Shown here piece after piece: positions 38,031-47,102 of a DNA stretch of 64,000 bases (positions are counted from its first letter, which is position 1; the number at the start of each line of letters is the position of its first letter). This DNA is from Shewanella pealeana ATCC 700345 (lineage in GTDB: Bacteria > Pseudomonadota > Gammaproteobacteria > Enterobacterales > Shewanellaceae). The notes under the pieces were generated by a model. That model did no database searches. It saw nothing but the letters and a program-made list of their open reading frames with translations, and had not been told where the DNA came from. Made by a program: the position numbers and the translations under genes. The DNA lies in NCBI RefSeq assembly GCF_000018285.1, contig NC_009901.1, forward strand, positions 4,649,001 through 4,713,000. The letters run 5' to 3'.

Positions 38031-39623
38031 GTGACTGATATAACAACGACCCCGGTGACAGATGAAACTGTTACTCAGCAATCCCCAGTTCAAAATGATA
38101 AAGTTCAAAACGACAAACTGCTGATCTCTGTGAGTTTGGCTGTTGTATTTGCTGTTGTAATGATGCTGATCTTCAATCCAGATCAGGTACAAGCTGCCGG
38201 CAAAACAGCCTTTGCTGCATTAACCAATACATTTGGCTCTTTCATCCAGCTATTTGCCTTTGCCTCTGTGTGTACCATGTTGTACATCGCAGTAAGCCGC
38301 TACGGCACCATTAAGTTAGGCGAAGGCCAGCCTGAATACAGCAACATGAGCTGGTTGTTCATGTTTATCTGTGCCGGTTTAGGTTCGGCGACCATGTACT
38401 GGGCGTTTATGGAGTGGGCTTACTACTACAACGGTATTGGTCTAAACATTGAAGGCCAAACCAACGAAGCACTGCGTACTAGCTTGTCTTACGTGATGTT
38501 CCATTGGGGTATTACGCCTTGGGCTATCTACGGTCTAGCGTCTATCACTATGGCGTACCACTTCCACGTTAACCGTGCTAAAGGTCTTAACCTGTCATCG
38601 CTAATGGTATCTATCCTTGGCATGAAAGAAGACAGCACTGCTAGCCGTGTTATGGGGCGCTCACTGGATCTTATCTTCCTATTCGCAACGTTTGGCGGTC
38701 TGATCCTAACGACTACCGTAACAGTGAACACAGTTTCAACTGGTTTCGCTGAGCTGTTCGGCATGGAAAATACCTTCGCAATTAAGGCTATCCTGCTGGC
38801 GCTGATCACCCTTACCTTCACCCTAAGCTCTTATATCGGTATTGCTGAAGGTCTGCAAAAAATCGCTCATGCCGCTTGTGGTATGTGCTTTGTGTTTGCT
38901 GTGGTTGTACTAGTTCTTGGCGACACAGGCTTTATCGTTGATTTCTTTGTTAACTCACTAGGCTTAACCCTGAGCAACTTCGTTGAGATGAGTCTGTTCA
39001 CCGACGCAACTAATGAAGGCACCTTCAACAAAGATTGGACTGTGTTCTACTGGTTATACTGGTTCACTTACACACCTGCGGTAGCGATTTTCGTAACTCG
39101 TATCTCTAAGGGTCGTACTATTCGCCAGGTGATTTTAGGTCTGATTGCGGGTGGTTGTGGTGGTTGTTGGTTCTTCTTTGGCGCTCTAACGGGTTACTCT
39201 GTTGACGCTATGGTCGATGGTGTTGTGAATGCACCTGCGCTACTAAACAGCGCTACTGGTGACATCGCAGTGGCCCAGCTAATTGCTAACCTGCCATTTG
39301 GTACCATCTTGTCAGTGTTCTACTTCGTGCTAATGATGTTATTCCTAGCTTCTCACTTAGATGCTACAGCCTTCACCGTAGCAGCAGTAAGCACCAAGAA
39401 CCTAAAACAAGGTCAAGATCCGACTCGTGAACTACGCGTGTTCTGGTGTGTGATGCTAAGTCTATTACCACTAGCCATGTTGTACATCAACGCGTCACTA
39501 GACACCTTGAAAACAGCGGTAACCCTAACTGCTGCACCATTTGTAATCGTACTGATGCTATGTATGTTCGGCTTAAAGAAATTCCTGTCAAACCACAAGT
39601 TTGACAACGTTTCAGAGAAATAA
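38031..39623 (+). CDS. BCCT-family transporter, substrate unknown
   Basis: BCCT proteins import quaternary-ammonium or sulfonium compounds with sodium or protons. I choose the GTG at 38031 (VTDITTTPV..., 530 residues), which has AAGGA 7 bp upstream; the open frame to 37977 adds an unlikely basic leader. Twelve helices are expected. The diagnostic segment reads WTVFYWLYWFTYTPAVAIFVTRISKGRTIRQV; choline and betaine carriers usually have W-S-PFVG-F-ARIS here, so the aromatic substrate box differs. The enolase-superfamily gene starts 3 bp after its stop. Confidence 0.9.
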   Translation: MTDITTTPVTDETVTQQSPVQNDKVQNDKLLISVSLAVVFAVVMMLIFNPDQVQAAGKTAFAALTNTFGSFIQLFAFASVCTMLYIAVSRYGTIKLGEGQPEYSNMSWLFMFICAGLGSATMYWAFMEWAYYYNGIGLNIEGQTNEALRTSLSYVMFHWGITPWAIYGLASITMAYHFHVNRAKGLNLSSLMVSILGMKEDSTASRVMGRSLDLIFLFATFGGLILTTTVTVNTVSTGFAELFGMENTFAIKAILLALITLTFTLSSYIGIAEGLQKIAHAACGMCFVFAVVVLVLGDTGFIVDFFVNSLGLTLSNFVEMSLFTDATNEGTFNKDWTVFYWLYWFTYTPAVAIFVTRISKGRTIRQVILGLIAGGCGGCWFFFGALTGYSVDAMVDGVVNAPALLNSATGDIAVAQLIANLPFGTILSVFYFVLMMLFLASHLDATAFTVAAVSTKNLKQGQDPTRELRVFWCVMLSLLPLAMLYINASLDTLKTAVTLTAAPFVIVLMLCMFGLKKFLSNHKFDNVSEK

Positions 39624-39626
39624 ATC

Positions 39627-40748
39627 ATGTTGAAAATTACCGATATTGAAGTGCTCCACCTACGCGTTCCAGCAATGGATGCCGATTGTGAATGGGGCGA
39701 AGACGCCGTCATCGTTAAAGTGCATACCGATAAAGGTATCGTAGGTGTGGGCGAAGCCGACTCTAGCCCGCTAGTGGTTCAAGCTTGTATCGAAGCGCCA
39801 CAAACTAACTTCTACTGCAACGGTCTTAAGCGTCTGCTGATCGGTGAAAATGCGCTGGAAATCGAGCGCCTGTGGAACAAGATGTACTGGGGTTCAAACT
39901 ACATGGGTCGTCGCGGTGCTGGCATCCATGCCATTAGTGCTATCGACATCGCTCTGTGGGATATCGCAGGTCAGTTCTACGGTGTACCAGTACACACGCT
40001 ACTTGGCGGTAAGTACCGCGACAAGATCCGTTGTTACGGTACCTTTATTCCTGCCGACAAGCCTGAAGACAACGTGGCTATTGTGCAGGGCTTGAAAGAC
40101 CAAGGTTTCTCTAGCATTAAGTTTGGTGGCGGCGTGATGGGCGATGACCCAGACACCGACTACGCTATCGTTAAAGCGGTGCGTGAAGCGGCAGGTCCAG
40201 AGATGGAAGTGCAGATCGACTTAGCGTCTAAGTGGCACACCTGTGGTCATTCAGCCATGATGGCGAAACGTCTAGAAGAGTTTAACCTCAACTGGATTGA
40301 AGAGCCGGTACTAGCAGACAGCCTGATCAGCTATGAAAAGCTGTCACGTCAGGTATCGCAAAAGATTGCTGGCGGTGAGTCGCTAACCACTCGTTACGAG
40401 TTCCAAGAGTTCATCACTAAGTCTAACGCCGATATCGTTCAGCCAGACATCACCCGTTGTGGTGGTATCACTGAAATGAAGAAGATCTACGACATCGCGC
40501 AGATGAATGGTACTCAGCTGATCCCTCATGGTTTCAGCACCGGCATTCTGTTGCATGCTTCGGTACACTTCTTAGCGGCTTGCGAGCAAGGTACGCTGAT
40601 GGAGTTCTCTCAGAGCAGCAGCCCACTATTCACTAGCTTAGTGAAAAACCAGCTGCAGTTCGATAATGGCTTTGTGGCCGTATCTGACGCACCAGGTTTA
40701 GGTATCGAGCTAGACGAAGAGTTAATTGCCAAGTACCGCGTTAACTAG
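39627..40748 (+). CDS. Enolase-superfamily enzyme, mandelate racemase subgroup
   Basis: The 373-residue protein has the capping domain (1-125) and TIM barrel (130-360) of the family. Candidate residues: Lys165 (SSIKFGGG), metal ligands Asp198, Glu225 and Glu251 (QIDLASKW, NWIEEPV, AGGES), the Asp274-His301 dyad (QPDITRCGG, IPHGF) and Glu326 (LMEFS). This set fits mandelate-racemase-type enzymes that abstract the proton next to a carboxylate (acid-sugar dehydratases, racemases, betaine epimerases). Coupled to a BCCT carrier, a zwitterionic substrate such as a betaine is one option. Exact reaction not determinable. Confidence 0.85.
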   Translation: MLKITDIEVLHLRVPAMDADCEWGEDAVIVKVHTDKGIVGVGEADSSPLVVQACIEAPQTNFYCNGLKRLLIGENALEIERLWNKMYWGSNYMGRRGAGIHAISAIDIALWDIAGQFYGVPVHTLLGGKYRDKIRCYGTFIPADKPEDNVAIVQGLKDQGFSSIKFGGGVMGDDPDTDYAIVKAVREAAGPEMEVQIDLASKWHTCGHSAMMAKRLEEFNLNWIEEPVLADSLISYEKLSRQVSQKIAGGESLTTRYEFQEFITKSNADIVQPDITRCGGITEMKKIYDIAQMNGTQLIPHGFSTGILLHASVHFLAACEQGTLMEFSQSSSPLFTSLVKNQLQFDNGFVAVSDAPGLGIELDEELIAKYRVN

Positions 40749-40805
40749 CACCGTGTAAATTAACATCGCGCTATCTAGCGGCGATTGATTTACCCGCTAA
40801 ATAAC

Positions 40806-40839
40806 AATGCCAGTAAGTTAAGCTTACTGGCATTTTTTT
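40806..40839 (+). terminator. Terminator of the BCCT-enolase superfamily operon
   Basis: Perfect 12-bp stem AATGCCAGTAAG/CTTACTGGCATT with a 5-nt loop followed by a run of T. Confidence 0.93.
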
Positions 40840-41221
40840 ATGTCTGTTTTTTTGCTGACAGCGACTCAGGGCAATAGGTAAGTCATCTCCGACTTCCTTA
40901 GTACCTCCCGCTAAACAAGCACGTCGAGACTCATCATTCGCCTCATCTAAATCCTGTTGATTCACCATCAAAATAAAAATGAACCATGAGAGCATTTAAC
41001 GTAAATGCCAAAATCTCGCTTAACTCCCCTCATGGTTCCAACCACCTTATTCACAAGGTGTATGCAGGTCCTGATTGCAAATCGTAGTAAATAATATGGA
41101 ACAAAGTTTACAACTGTCAACCCACGGTAAAACCAAGGTTCGCATCTGAGACACACAACTCAAACACCGCAAAAAATAAGACAGGCATCACATTCAAACC
41201 TAGAAACCACTAAAGCCAAGT
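40840..41221. other. Non-coding stretch with a long-range inverted repeat, possible element remnant
   Basis: The arms GGAACCATGAGG-like (GAACCATGAG near 40981 and CTCATGGTTC near 41030) face each other about 40 bp apart. A minus-strand frame of 74 codons (40771-40995) overlaps but is not recognisable and has no clear start. The composition is unlike the adjoining operons. It may be a decayed mobile-element fragment; I cannot name it. Confidence 0.35.
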
Positions 41222-41263
41222 AAATAACGCATCGAAACAGATCACACTAATGCGTTATTTTTT
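41222..41263. terminator. 11-bp hairpin with 17-nt loop upstream of the respiratory operon
   Basis: AAATAACGCAT (41222-41232) pairs with ATGCGTTATTT (41250-41260), followed by more T. The large loop makes a weak terminator; it may insulate the operon promoter from upstream transcription. Confidence 0.45.
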
Positions 41264-41311
41264 GACCAACTGCAAACATAACACATGAAGGTACACACCT
41301 GTATATTTTAA

Positions 41312-41354
41312 CGTGACATTCGTCACTACAAAAGTAAACACCTGTCTCTACAAT
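41312..41354 (+). promoter_or_regulatory. Class II CRP-dependent promoter of the respiratory operon
   Basis: CGTGA-CATTCG-TCACT (41312-41327) fits the CRP site TGTGA-N6-TCACA at eight of ten positions and is itself an inverted repeat. A near-consensus -10 TACAAT lies at 41349-41354, giving a predicted start at 41361. The centre of the CRP site is then exactly at -41.5, the class II position. CRP control of anaerobic respiration is established in Shewanella oneidensis. The first gene starts 57 bp downstream. Confidence 0.8.
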
Positions 41355-41417
41355 TACCTCGAAATAAATACTAAAGATGTTAATCGCGTTTCTTTCGAAA
41401 TGATAAGTGTGGAATAG

Positions 41418-42281
41418 ATGATGAGAATCTTACTAAAAATCGGAGTGTTAATAGCCTTCTGCGCTACCACACTCCTTGCTGCGCCAAGCGCTCAAGCCGA
41501 CCAAGTCGCTACTCCTTTAGAGCAGCAACTGGTTAATAAATTCACCGAGGCTAACTACTCTAAAAAAGGTGCTGACACCTGTCTTATGTGTCACAAGAAG
41601 TCTCAACCCGTTATGGCGATTTTCAATTCGCCACACGGTGATACCAACCAAGGCCCTATGGCTGGTCTTCAGTGTGAAGCCTGCCACGGACCACAAGGTA
41701 AGCACAAAGGTAAAAACGAGCCCATGCTCACCTTTGGTGATGAGCTATCCGTCGAAGGCCGTAACAGTGTTTGTGAGTCTTGCCACAGCCAAGAGCACAC
41801 CCCGTTCCATGACCAAGCCTGCAGTGATTGTCACAACATTCACCAAGCACAGTTAACTGCAGAGCAACCTCAAGCGCAGTGCGCAAATTGCCATATGCAG
41901 CAAGAGTCTGCTCAATTTAAGCGCTCGACTCACTTAGAGCACTTAGTCTGCAGTGACTGCCATAACCCTCATGAAGAAGCGCCGCTATCAGTTAATGACA
42001 CCTGTTACAGCTGTCATGCCGAGAAGCGCGGACCCGCCTTATGGGAGCACGCTCCTGTTGTTGAGGACTGCACCACCTGCCATAACCCTCATGGCTCCGT
42101 TAACGACAACCTACTTAACAGTCGTGCACCGCAATTATGCCAAAGCTGTCATAGCCAAGCTGGCCACCCAGGTGATGTGCATAACAACTTAGATGGTTTC
42201 ACTCAGGGTCAATCGTGCATGAACTGCCACAGCAAAATTCATGGTTCGAACCACCCTGCTGGTCACTTATTTACAAAATAG
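41418..42281 (+). CDS. dmsE: Periplasmic decaheme c-type cytochrome (DmsE/MtrA family)
   Basis: The 287-residue protein has a signal peptide (cut near AQA-DQVATP, residue 27) and ten CxxCH haem motifs with first cysteines at residues 55, 86, 119, 135, 155, 178, 196, 218, 241 and 267. In MtrA/DmsE proteins these form a nanowire inserted into the outer-membrane barrel and carry electrons from periplasmic donors to the surface. Distal histidines needed for bis-His ligation are present nearby. First gene of the operon, 6 bp before the barrel gene. ATG 41418 and 41421 are both possible. Confidence 0.95.
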   Translation: MMRILLKIGVLIAFCATTLLAAPSAQADQVATPLEQQLVNKFTEANYSKKGADTCLMCHKKSQPVMAIFNSPHGDTNQGPMAGLQCEACHGPQGKHKGKNEPMLTFGDELSVEGRNSVCESCHSQEHTPFHDQACSDCHNIHQAQLTAEQPQAQCANCHMQQESAQFKRSTHLEHLVCSDCHNPHEEAPLSVNDTCYSCHAEKRGPALWEHAPVVEDCTTCHNPHGSVNDNLLNSRAPQLCQSCHSQAGHPGDVHNNLDGFTQGQSCMNCHSKIHGSNHPAGHLFTK

Positions 42282-42287
42282 GAGCTG

Positions 42288-44012
42288 ATGATGAAGGCTA
42301 AACTCACTTTAGTAGCACTCGCTGTTCTCTCAGCCAACGCTACCGCAGCAAACTTCGCTGTGCCGCAACACATTGAAACAGACTATGCCTGTCAGCGTTG
42401 TGCTGCACCAGAGCACAACAACACTGCTGGCGTGATGACCGAGCAAAGTACTCACTTAGATAGTCAGTATGGTGCTAACGCCGATATCCAAAACAAGCAC
42501 TACAGCGTAGATGCTAACAATGCGGGAGCTGATAATGGTCACTTAAAAGCAGCTGCTTACTATGGCGACTTTGCCTTGGAGCTGGCTTATGTTGACCGCT
42601 GGAACCTAGATGACAACGATATCGGCGCCGAGCGTAAGCAGTTATCTGCTGCTGCTAAGTATCAAACTCAGCTGGTTAGCGCGTTTGTTAAAGCAAGCTC
42701 GGAAGACAAACAGGGCCAGCGCATTTCATCAACAATGAAAGCTGGAGGGGTCAAAACAACTAACTATTTAGAAGCTATCGACCACACCACTCAGGTGATG
42801 AACGCAGGCGTGCAGTTGCACGGTGATTTTTGGAACCTAGGCGTTGCCGCCTTTAACTCTGACTTTACTGACAATGCTGGTATCGATGCCGATAACAGTG
42901 CCCAACAAGCTAGCGTCAAAGGGGCCCTTAATGTTGGCAGCACTCGCCTTAGTCTAAGTGCTGCCTCCGGCAAGATGATTCAGGATGATGCGATTGAGCA
43001 AGATAACTCGCTGGTACCTATCTCTAACTTCGATGGTGAAGTGGAAACCCTCGACTATAACGCCCGTATCAGCTCGCGCTTTGTTGGTATTAAGCTCAGC
43101 GGCTTTTATCGCTACAGTGACCGCGATAATGTCAGTGGCTCATATGAGTTTTTCGATGGCAATCAGCCACCCGTTATTAACACTCCAATCGACACCAGCA
43201 AGACCCAGTATGGCGTCGATGCCAGCTACCGTTTAGGCAGTGCTAAGTTCAGTGCAGGTTTTGAGCAAAACGACCGCACTCGCAGCGATAGTGACCGTGA
43301 AGAGACCCAAGAGAGTGAGCTGTTTGCACGCGTAGACTACCGCTTAGGCGCGCTTAATTCGCACGTTAAGCTCACCAACGGTGCACGCACTGGCTCTGAC
43401 TACCGTATTGGCGAGGATATTTTTGAAAAGTACTACTTAGCCGACAGAGACCGCCTCAGCACTGAGCTTGGTCTGGGCTATAGCCACAATAACTATGGCG
43501 CAAACCTCAAAGTTATTTTAGCCAGCGATGACTACGCAAACAGCTCGGCACTGCAAGAATCTGATGAAGTGCTCGTTAACTTCGACGGCTTCTACCGCTT
43601 CAGTGAGCAGTTAGTGCTGAGCGCCTACGCGGGTACTCAGACCATCGACAGCTTAGAGCTACACAACACCAGTATCAGTGATGAGTTTAGCTATTTTGGT
43701 TTTGGTCTAGAGCAGTACCAAATTAACGACGATATCTCAGTCGGCAGCTCCTACACCTTCTCATTTTCTGGCAGTGACACCTCGGTCGATAGCACCGAGA
43801 TGGGTGACTACTACCAGTACCAACACCTTGCTGAAGTCCATATGGATTACCGCATCAATGCGCGTTTCTCGACTCGTTTGGCTTACACCTACGAGCGCCA
43901 CTACGACACGAATTACGCCAATCAACCGATTGAGAGCATCAACTCCATTGCTGACCTCAATCAGAATTACACCGACCACAAGATCGGTGTATTTTTCACA
44001 ATCAAGCTTTGA
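42288..44012 (+). CDS. dmsF: Outer-membrane beta-barrel of the MtrB/PioB family (DmsF type)
   Basis: The 574-residue protein has a signal peptide and mature N-terminus with a CxxC pair (Cys35 and Cys38, TDYACQRCAAPE), characteristic of MtrB/DmsF. The rest alternates amphipathic strands with YR/Y-F ends and finishes TDHKIGVFFTIKL, a barrel-closing strand ending in an aliphatic residue rather than phenylalanine. At 574 residues it is shorter than typical MtrB (about 700). It should sheath the decaheme cytochrome. AGGAG precedes the ATG. Confidence 0.92.
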   Translation: MMKAKLTLVALAVLSANATAANFAVPQHIETDYACQRCAAPEHNNTAGVMTEQSTHLDSQYGANADIQNKHYSVDANNAGADNGHLKAAAYYGDFALELAYVDRWNLDDNDIGAERKQLSAAAKYQTQLVSAFVKASSEDKQGQRISSTMKAGGVKTTNYLEAIDHTTQVMNAGVQLHGDFWNLGVAAFNSDFTDNAGIDADNSAQQASVKGALNVGSTRLSLSAASGKMIQDDAIEQDNSLVPISNFDGEVETLDYNARISSRFVGIKLSGFYRYSDRDNVSGSYEFFDGNQPPVINTPIDTSKTQYGVDASYRLGSAKFSAGFEQNDRTRSDSDREETQESELFARVDYRLGALNSHVKLTNGARTGSDYRIGEDIFEKYYLADRDRLSTELGLGYSHNNYGANLKVILASDDYANSSALQESDEVLVNFDGFYRFSEQLVLSAYAGTQTIDSLELHNTSISDEFSYFGFGLEQYQINDDISVGSSYTFSFSGSDTSVDSTEMGDYYQYQHLAEVHMDYRINARFSTRLAYTYERHYDTNYANQPIESINSIADLNQNYTDHKIGVFFTIKL

Positions 44013-44022
44013 GGTAATCATT

Positions 44023-46473
44023 ATGGAACGTCGTACGTTTCTTAAATTCACCGCGGCGGCAGCGGCTGTAGCGACTGTTACAGGTTGTGACAGTAGCAGT
44101 GCCAGCGATCCTCTGCCGACTCCGAGCGAGCCAGTGCTTCCTCCAGTTGGAGAAGGTGTGACATGGGGCTCATGTGCCACGAACTGCTGGCAAGCATGTC
44201 CATTAAAAGTACACAGTAAAGATGGCGTGATCACGCGCATTGAAACTGAAGGCAAAGCTACGGACGATTGGGATAGTTTCGAGCATGAAATTCGCCCTTG
44301 CCCTCGCGGCCGCTCAATGCGTCAGAAGGTTTACAACCACGATCGTCTTAAGTACCCAATGAAACGCGTAGGACGTCGAGGTTCTGATGAATTCGTGCGT
44401 ATTAGCTGGCAAGAAGCTGTCTCTAGCGTCGCCGCAGCGATGCAAAAGACCTACGCTGAATACGGTAAGAACGCCATTTTCATGCCTCTGGGCGGCGGTT
44501 CTCACGATCTAAATACTGGTGTGACTCAATCCAGTGTTCGTCTACTAAATATGGCTGGCGGATGCCTTTTCTTCCATAACGATTACTCTGCATCTCAGTA
44601 CCGTGAAGGCTCTGCTGGTATGTACGGATACCTAGCATCTAACGATGGTGATACCGTCGGTTTTTGGAATACGGGCTCTAGCCTGCGTAGCCTAGAAAAT
44701 AGCGATCTGATGGTCTGCTTCGGCTATAACCCAATGGAAGCCCGTTTGGGTGGCGCAGGTTCTGGTTATGAATATTTGAATGTTAAGAAGAAAAATAACT
44801 TCAAGACATACTATATCGACCCACGGTTTACCGATACAGCCGTAACCGCTACCGATGAGTGGGTGCCTATCCGCCCAGGTACTGACGCAGCATTATGTGA
44901 AGCATTAGCACATGTATTGATAGCAGATGGCTACGCGGATATCCCATTCCTTGAGCAGTACACTTTTGGCTACGATAAATACCAAGATTACATCTTAGGT
45001 GTTACCGACGGCATCGCTAAGACGCCAGAGCGCGCCGAAAGTATCTGTGGTATCCCGGCAGAGAAGATCCGTGAAATAGCTCAAGCAATTGGAGCCGCGT
45101 CAGCGCCATTCGTGACACAGGGTTTCGGTCCACAACGTCAAGGTAATGGTGAGAACAACGCACGTGCTGTGATGATGCTGCCGTTACTCGTCGGTAAGAT
45201 TAGTGGCGCGGGGACTAACCACGGCGGCACCCCTGGTAACGATGGTTTATCCCATTACGCCATGATGCCGGCTGATTCGCTCAAAGATCTTATGAACATG
45301 AAGATCATGGACGTTACGATCCCAGCAGCATCACATCTAGACGCCATCGAGTTCGGCACAGAAATGAAGCCGAGCACCCATGATGTGCGTTATTCAGATA
45401 AGAGTCTGATGGATGCAGATACTCCGCTAGAAACTAACGTACGTTTCTTATGGTTAGCCTCATCCAATATGTTGGCTAACCAAAACGGTGATATCAACCG
45501 AGCTGACCGCCTACTTAACGACGAGAGCCTAGTGGACTTTGTTGTTGTAGTTGAACAGCATATGACGGCCTCAGCAAAGTATGCCGACATCATCCTACCG
45601 GAAGTAAGCTGGCTTGAGATGTATGACGTCATCCAAAGCTACAACAAGATGGACTGTGGTTCATTGATGTACGCCTACGGGATCACCCCTGCTGTGGACC
45701 CTATGTTCGAATGTAAGCCTGCCTATGACATCTGCCATATGATCGCCAACGAGCTAGGCATAGGCAGTAAATTCACCAATGGTGGCATGACCTACTTAGA
45801 TCAGGTGCGTAAGGTCTTTACCGAGTTCAAGAAAAGCAATCCATGGATCCAAGGTGACACCTTCGAAGAGTTTGTTAGCTTTGGTCCTCAGCGCCAACCC
45901 GCTGGTGAGCACCCCAACGTAGGTAAGATCCGCGACTTCGTCGCCAACCCTGAACAAAACCCTCTAGGTACACCTAGCGGCAAGGTCGAGATCTACTCTC
46001 AATATTTCGAGAGTAAGCAGAGCCAAGCTGAAGGCACCGACGAGATCAACCCACTGCCCGTCTACTTTGCCTGTGACGAGTCATATGAAGATGCTACTGC
46101 TGCAGAATACCCGCTGCAGTGCATTAACTATCACGGTAAACATAGCGCTCACAGTATCCATGCCAGTACACCTTGGCTCAATGAAGTACTCGAGCATCAC
46201 CTATGGCTAAACCCAATAGATGCAGGTGCTGCAGGCCTTATCAATGGCCAAAAGGTCATTGTTGAGAGCCGCAGAGGCAAGCTCGAAATTACCGCTCGCG
46301 TCACTCCTAGAATCGTCCCTGGTGTTGTGGCAATGCCTCAAGGCCAATGGCGTCGTATGAAAGGGGATATCGATGTGGGTGGCTGCGCAAATACCCTGAC
46401 CGACAGTAAGCCTAGTCCGGTTGCTAAGTCATTCCGTTCTAATACTAACCGAGTCAGAGTTTACTCGGCATAG
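44023..46473 (+). CDS. dmsA: Tat-exported molybdopterin oxidoreductase lipoprotein (DmsA family)
   Basis: The ATG at 44023 (816 residues) is chosen because it opens with a Tat signal MERRTFLKF; the frame continues upstream only through dmsF. The signal ends in a lipobox, VTG-C22, so the enzyme is probably a lipoprotein. Cys51, Cys55, Cys59 and Cys93 can bind the FS0 [4Fe-4S] cluster; Ser189 in HNDYSASQ matches the molybdenum-ligand serine of DMSO-reductase-type enzymes. The C-terminal molydopterin-binding domain (about 690-816) is present. The substrate is unknown: DMSO is the reference, but other S- or N-oxides are possible. Confidence 0.9.
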   Translation: MERRTFLKFTAAAAAVATVTGCDSSSASDPLPTPSEPVLPPVGEGVTWGSCATNCWQACPLKVHSKDGVITRIETEGKATDDWDSFEHEIRPCPRGRSMRQKVYNHDRLKYPMKRVGRRGSDEFVRISWQEAVSSVAAAMQKTYAEYGKNAIFMPLGGGSHDLNTGVTQSSVRLLNMAGGCLFFHNDYSASQYREGSAGMYGYLASNDGDTVGFWNTGSSLRSLENSDLMVCFGYNPMEARLGGAGSGYEYLNVKKKNNFKTYYIDPRFTDTAVTATDEWVPIRPGTDAALCEALAHVLIADGYADIPFLEQYTFGYDKYQDYILGVTDGIAKTPERAESICGIPAEKIREIAQAIGAASAPFVTQGFGPQRQGNGENNARAVMMLPLLVGKISGAGTNHGGTPGNDGLSHYAMMPADSLKDLMNMKIMDVTIPAASHLDAIEFGTEMKPSTHDVRYSDKSLMDADTPLETNVRFLWLASSNMLANQNGDINRADRLLNDESLVDFVVVVEQHMTASAKYADIILPEVSWLEMYDVIQSYNKMDCGSLMYAYGITPAVDPMFECKPAYDICHMIANELGIGSKFTNGGMTYLDQVRKVFTEFKKSNPWIQGDTFEEFVSFGPQRQPAGEHPNVGKIRDFVANPEQNPLGTPSGKVEIYSQYFESKQSQAEGTDEINPLPVYFACDESYEDATAAEYPLQCINYHGKHSAHSIHASTPWLNEVLEHHLWLNPIDAGAAGLINGQKVIVESRRGKLEITARVTPRIVPGVVAMPQGQWRRMKGDIDVGGCANTLTDSKPSPVAKSFRSNTNRVRVYSA

Positions 46474-46483
46474 GAGAGAAAAT

Positions 46484-47101
46484 ATGCAATTAGGATTCTA
46501 TGTTGATACAGCAATCTGTTCAGGCTGCAAGGCCTGTATGGTCTCCTGTAAAGATAAGAATGACCTGAATGTAGGTCGTAACTTCCGCCGCGTATATGAA
46601 TATGCGGGCGGAAGCTGTACGGATAATGGTAATGGCGTATTTTCACAATCCGTTTTTGCCTACTACACGTCAATCTCTTGTAATCATTGCAACACCCCAG
46701 CTTGTACTACGGCTTGTCCAACTGGCGCTATGCATAAGCGCGCAGAAGATGGACTGGTCATGATTCATGACGACATCTGTATCGGTTGCTCATCTTGCTC
46801 ACAGGCATGTCCATACGACGCGCCTCAACTTGATGAAGCCCGAGGAAAAATGACCAAGTGTGACGGCTGTATTGACAGACTCAACGCGGGGAAACAGCCC
46901 ATGTGTGTTGATAGCTGTATCCATCGAGCATTGGACTTCGGCCCTATCGATGAGTTGCGCGCTAAATATGGGGATACAGCAGAAATTGCCCCGTTACCGT
47001 CAGCAAGCATCACCAAACCAAACTTAATTCTTAAAGTACACCCTGACGGTCAACCTGTAGGTTCAGGCGCCGGTTCAGTAGTAAATCCAAACGAGGTATA
47101 A
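46484..47101 (+). CDS. dmsB: Four-cluster ferredoxin subunit (DmsB family)
   Basis: The 205-residue protein (ATG 46484, MQLGFYVDTAICSGC; SD AGGAG overlapping the dmsA stop) has four cysteine groups: CSGCKACMVSCKDKN, CNHCNTPACTTACPTGA, CIGCSSCSQACPYDAPQ and CDGCIDRLNAGKQPMCVDSC, enough for four [4Fe-4S] clusters. It would pass electrons from the outer-membrane conduit to DmsA. It has no signal peptide and presumably is co-exported with DmsA by Tat. No DmsC-type quinol-oxidising membrane anchor is encoded, consistent with MtrAB-type wiring. Confidence 0.95.
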   Translation: MQLGFYVDTAICSGCKACMVSCKDKNDLNVGRNFRRVYEYAGGSCTDNGNGVFSQSVFAYYTSISCNHCNTPACTTACPTGAMHKRAEDGLVMIHDDICIGCSSCSQACPYDAPQLDEARGKMTKCDGCIDRLNAGKQPMCVDSCIHRALDFGPIDELRAKYGDTAEIAPLPSASITKPNLILKVHPDGQPVGSGAGSVVNPNEV

Positions 47102-47102
47102 C

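Noticed and set aside
40771..40995. Minus-strand 74-codon ORF
   Set aside because: Not recognisable, overlaps the terminator of the upstream operon and lacks a credible start; kept only as part of an unassigned region.
43774..44022. Longer N-terminus of the DmsA-type protein
   Set aside because: The extra frame overlaps the barrel gene, and the Tat signal begins exactly at ATG 44023.
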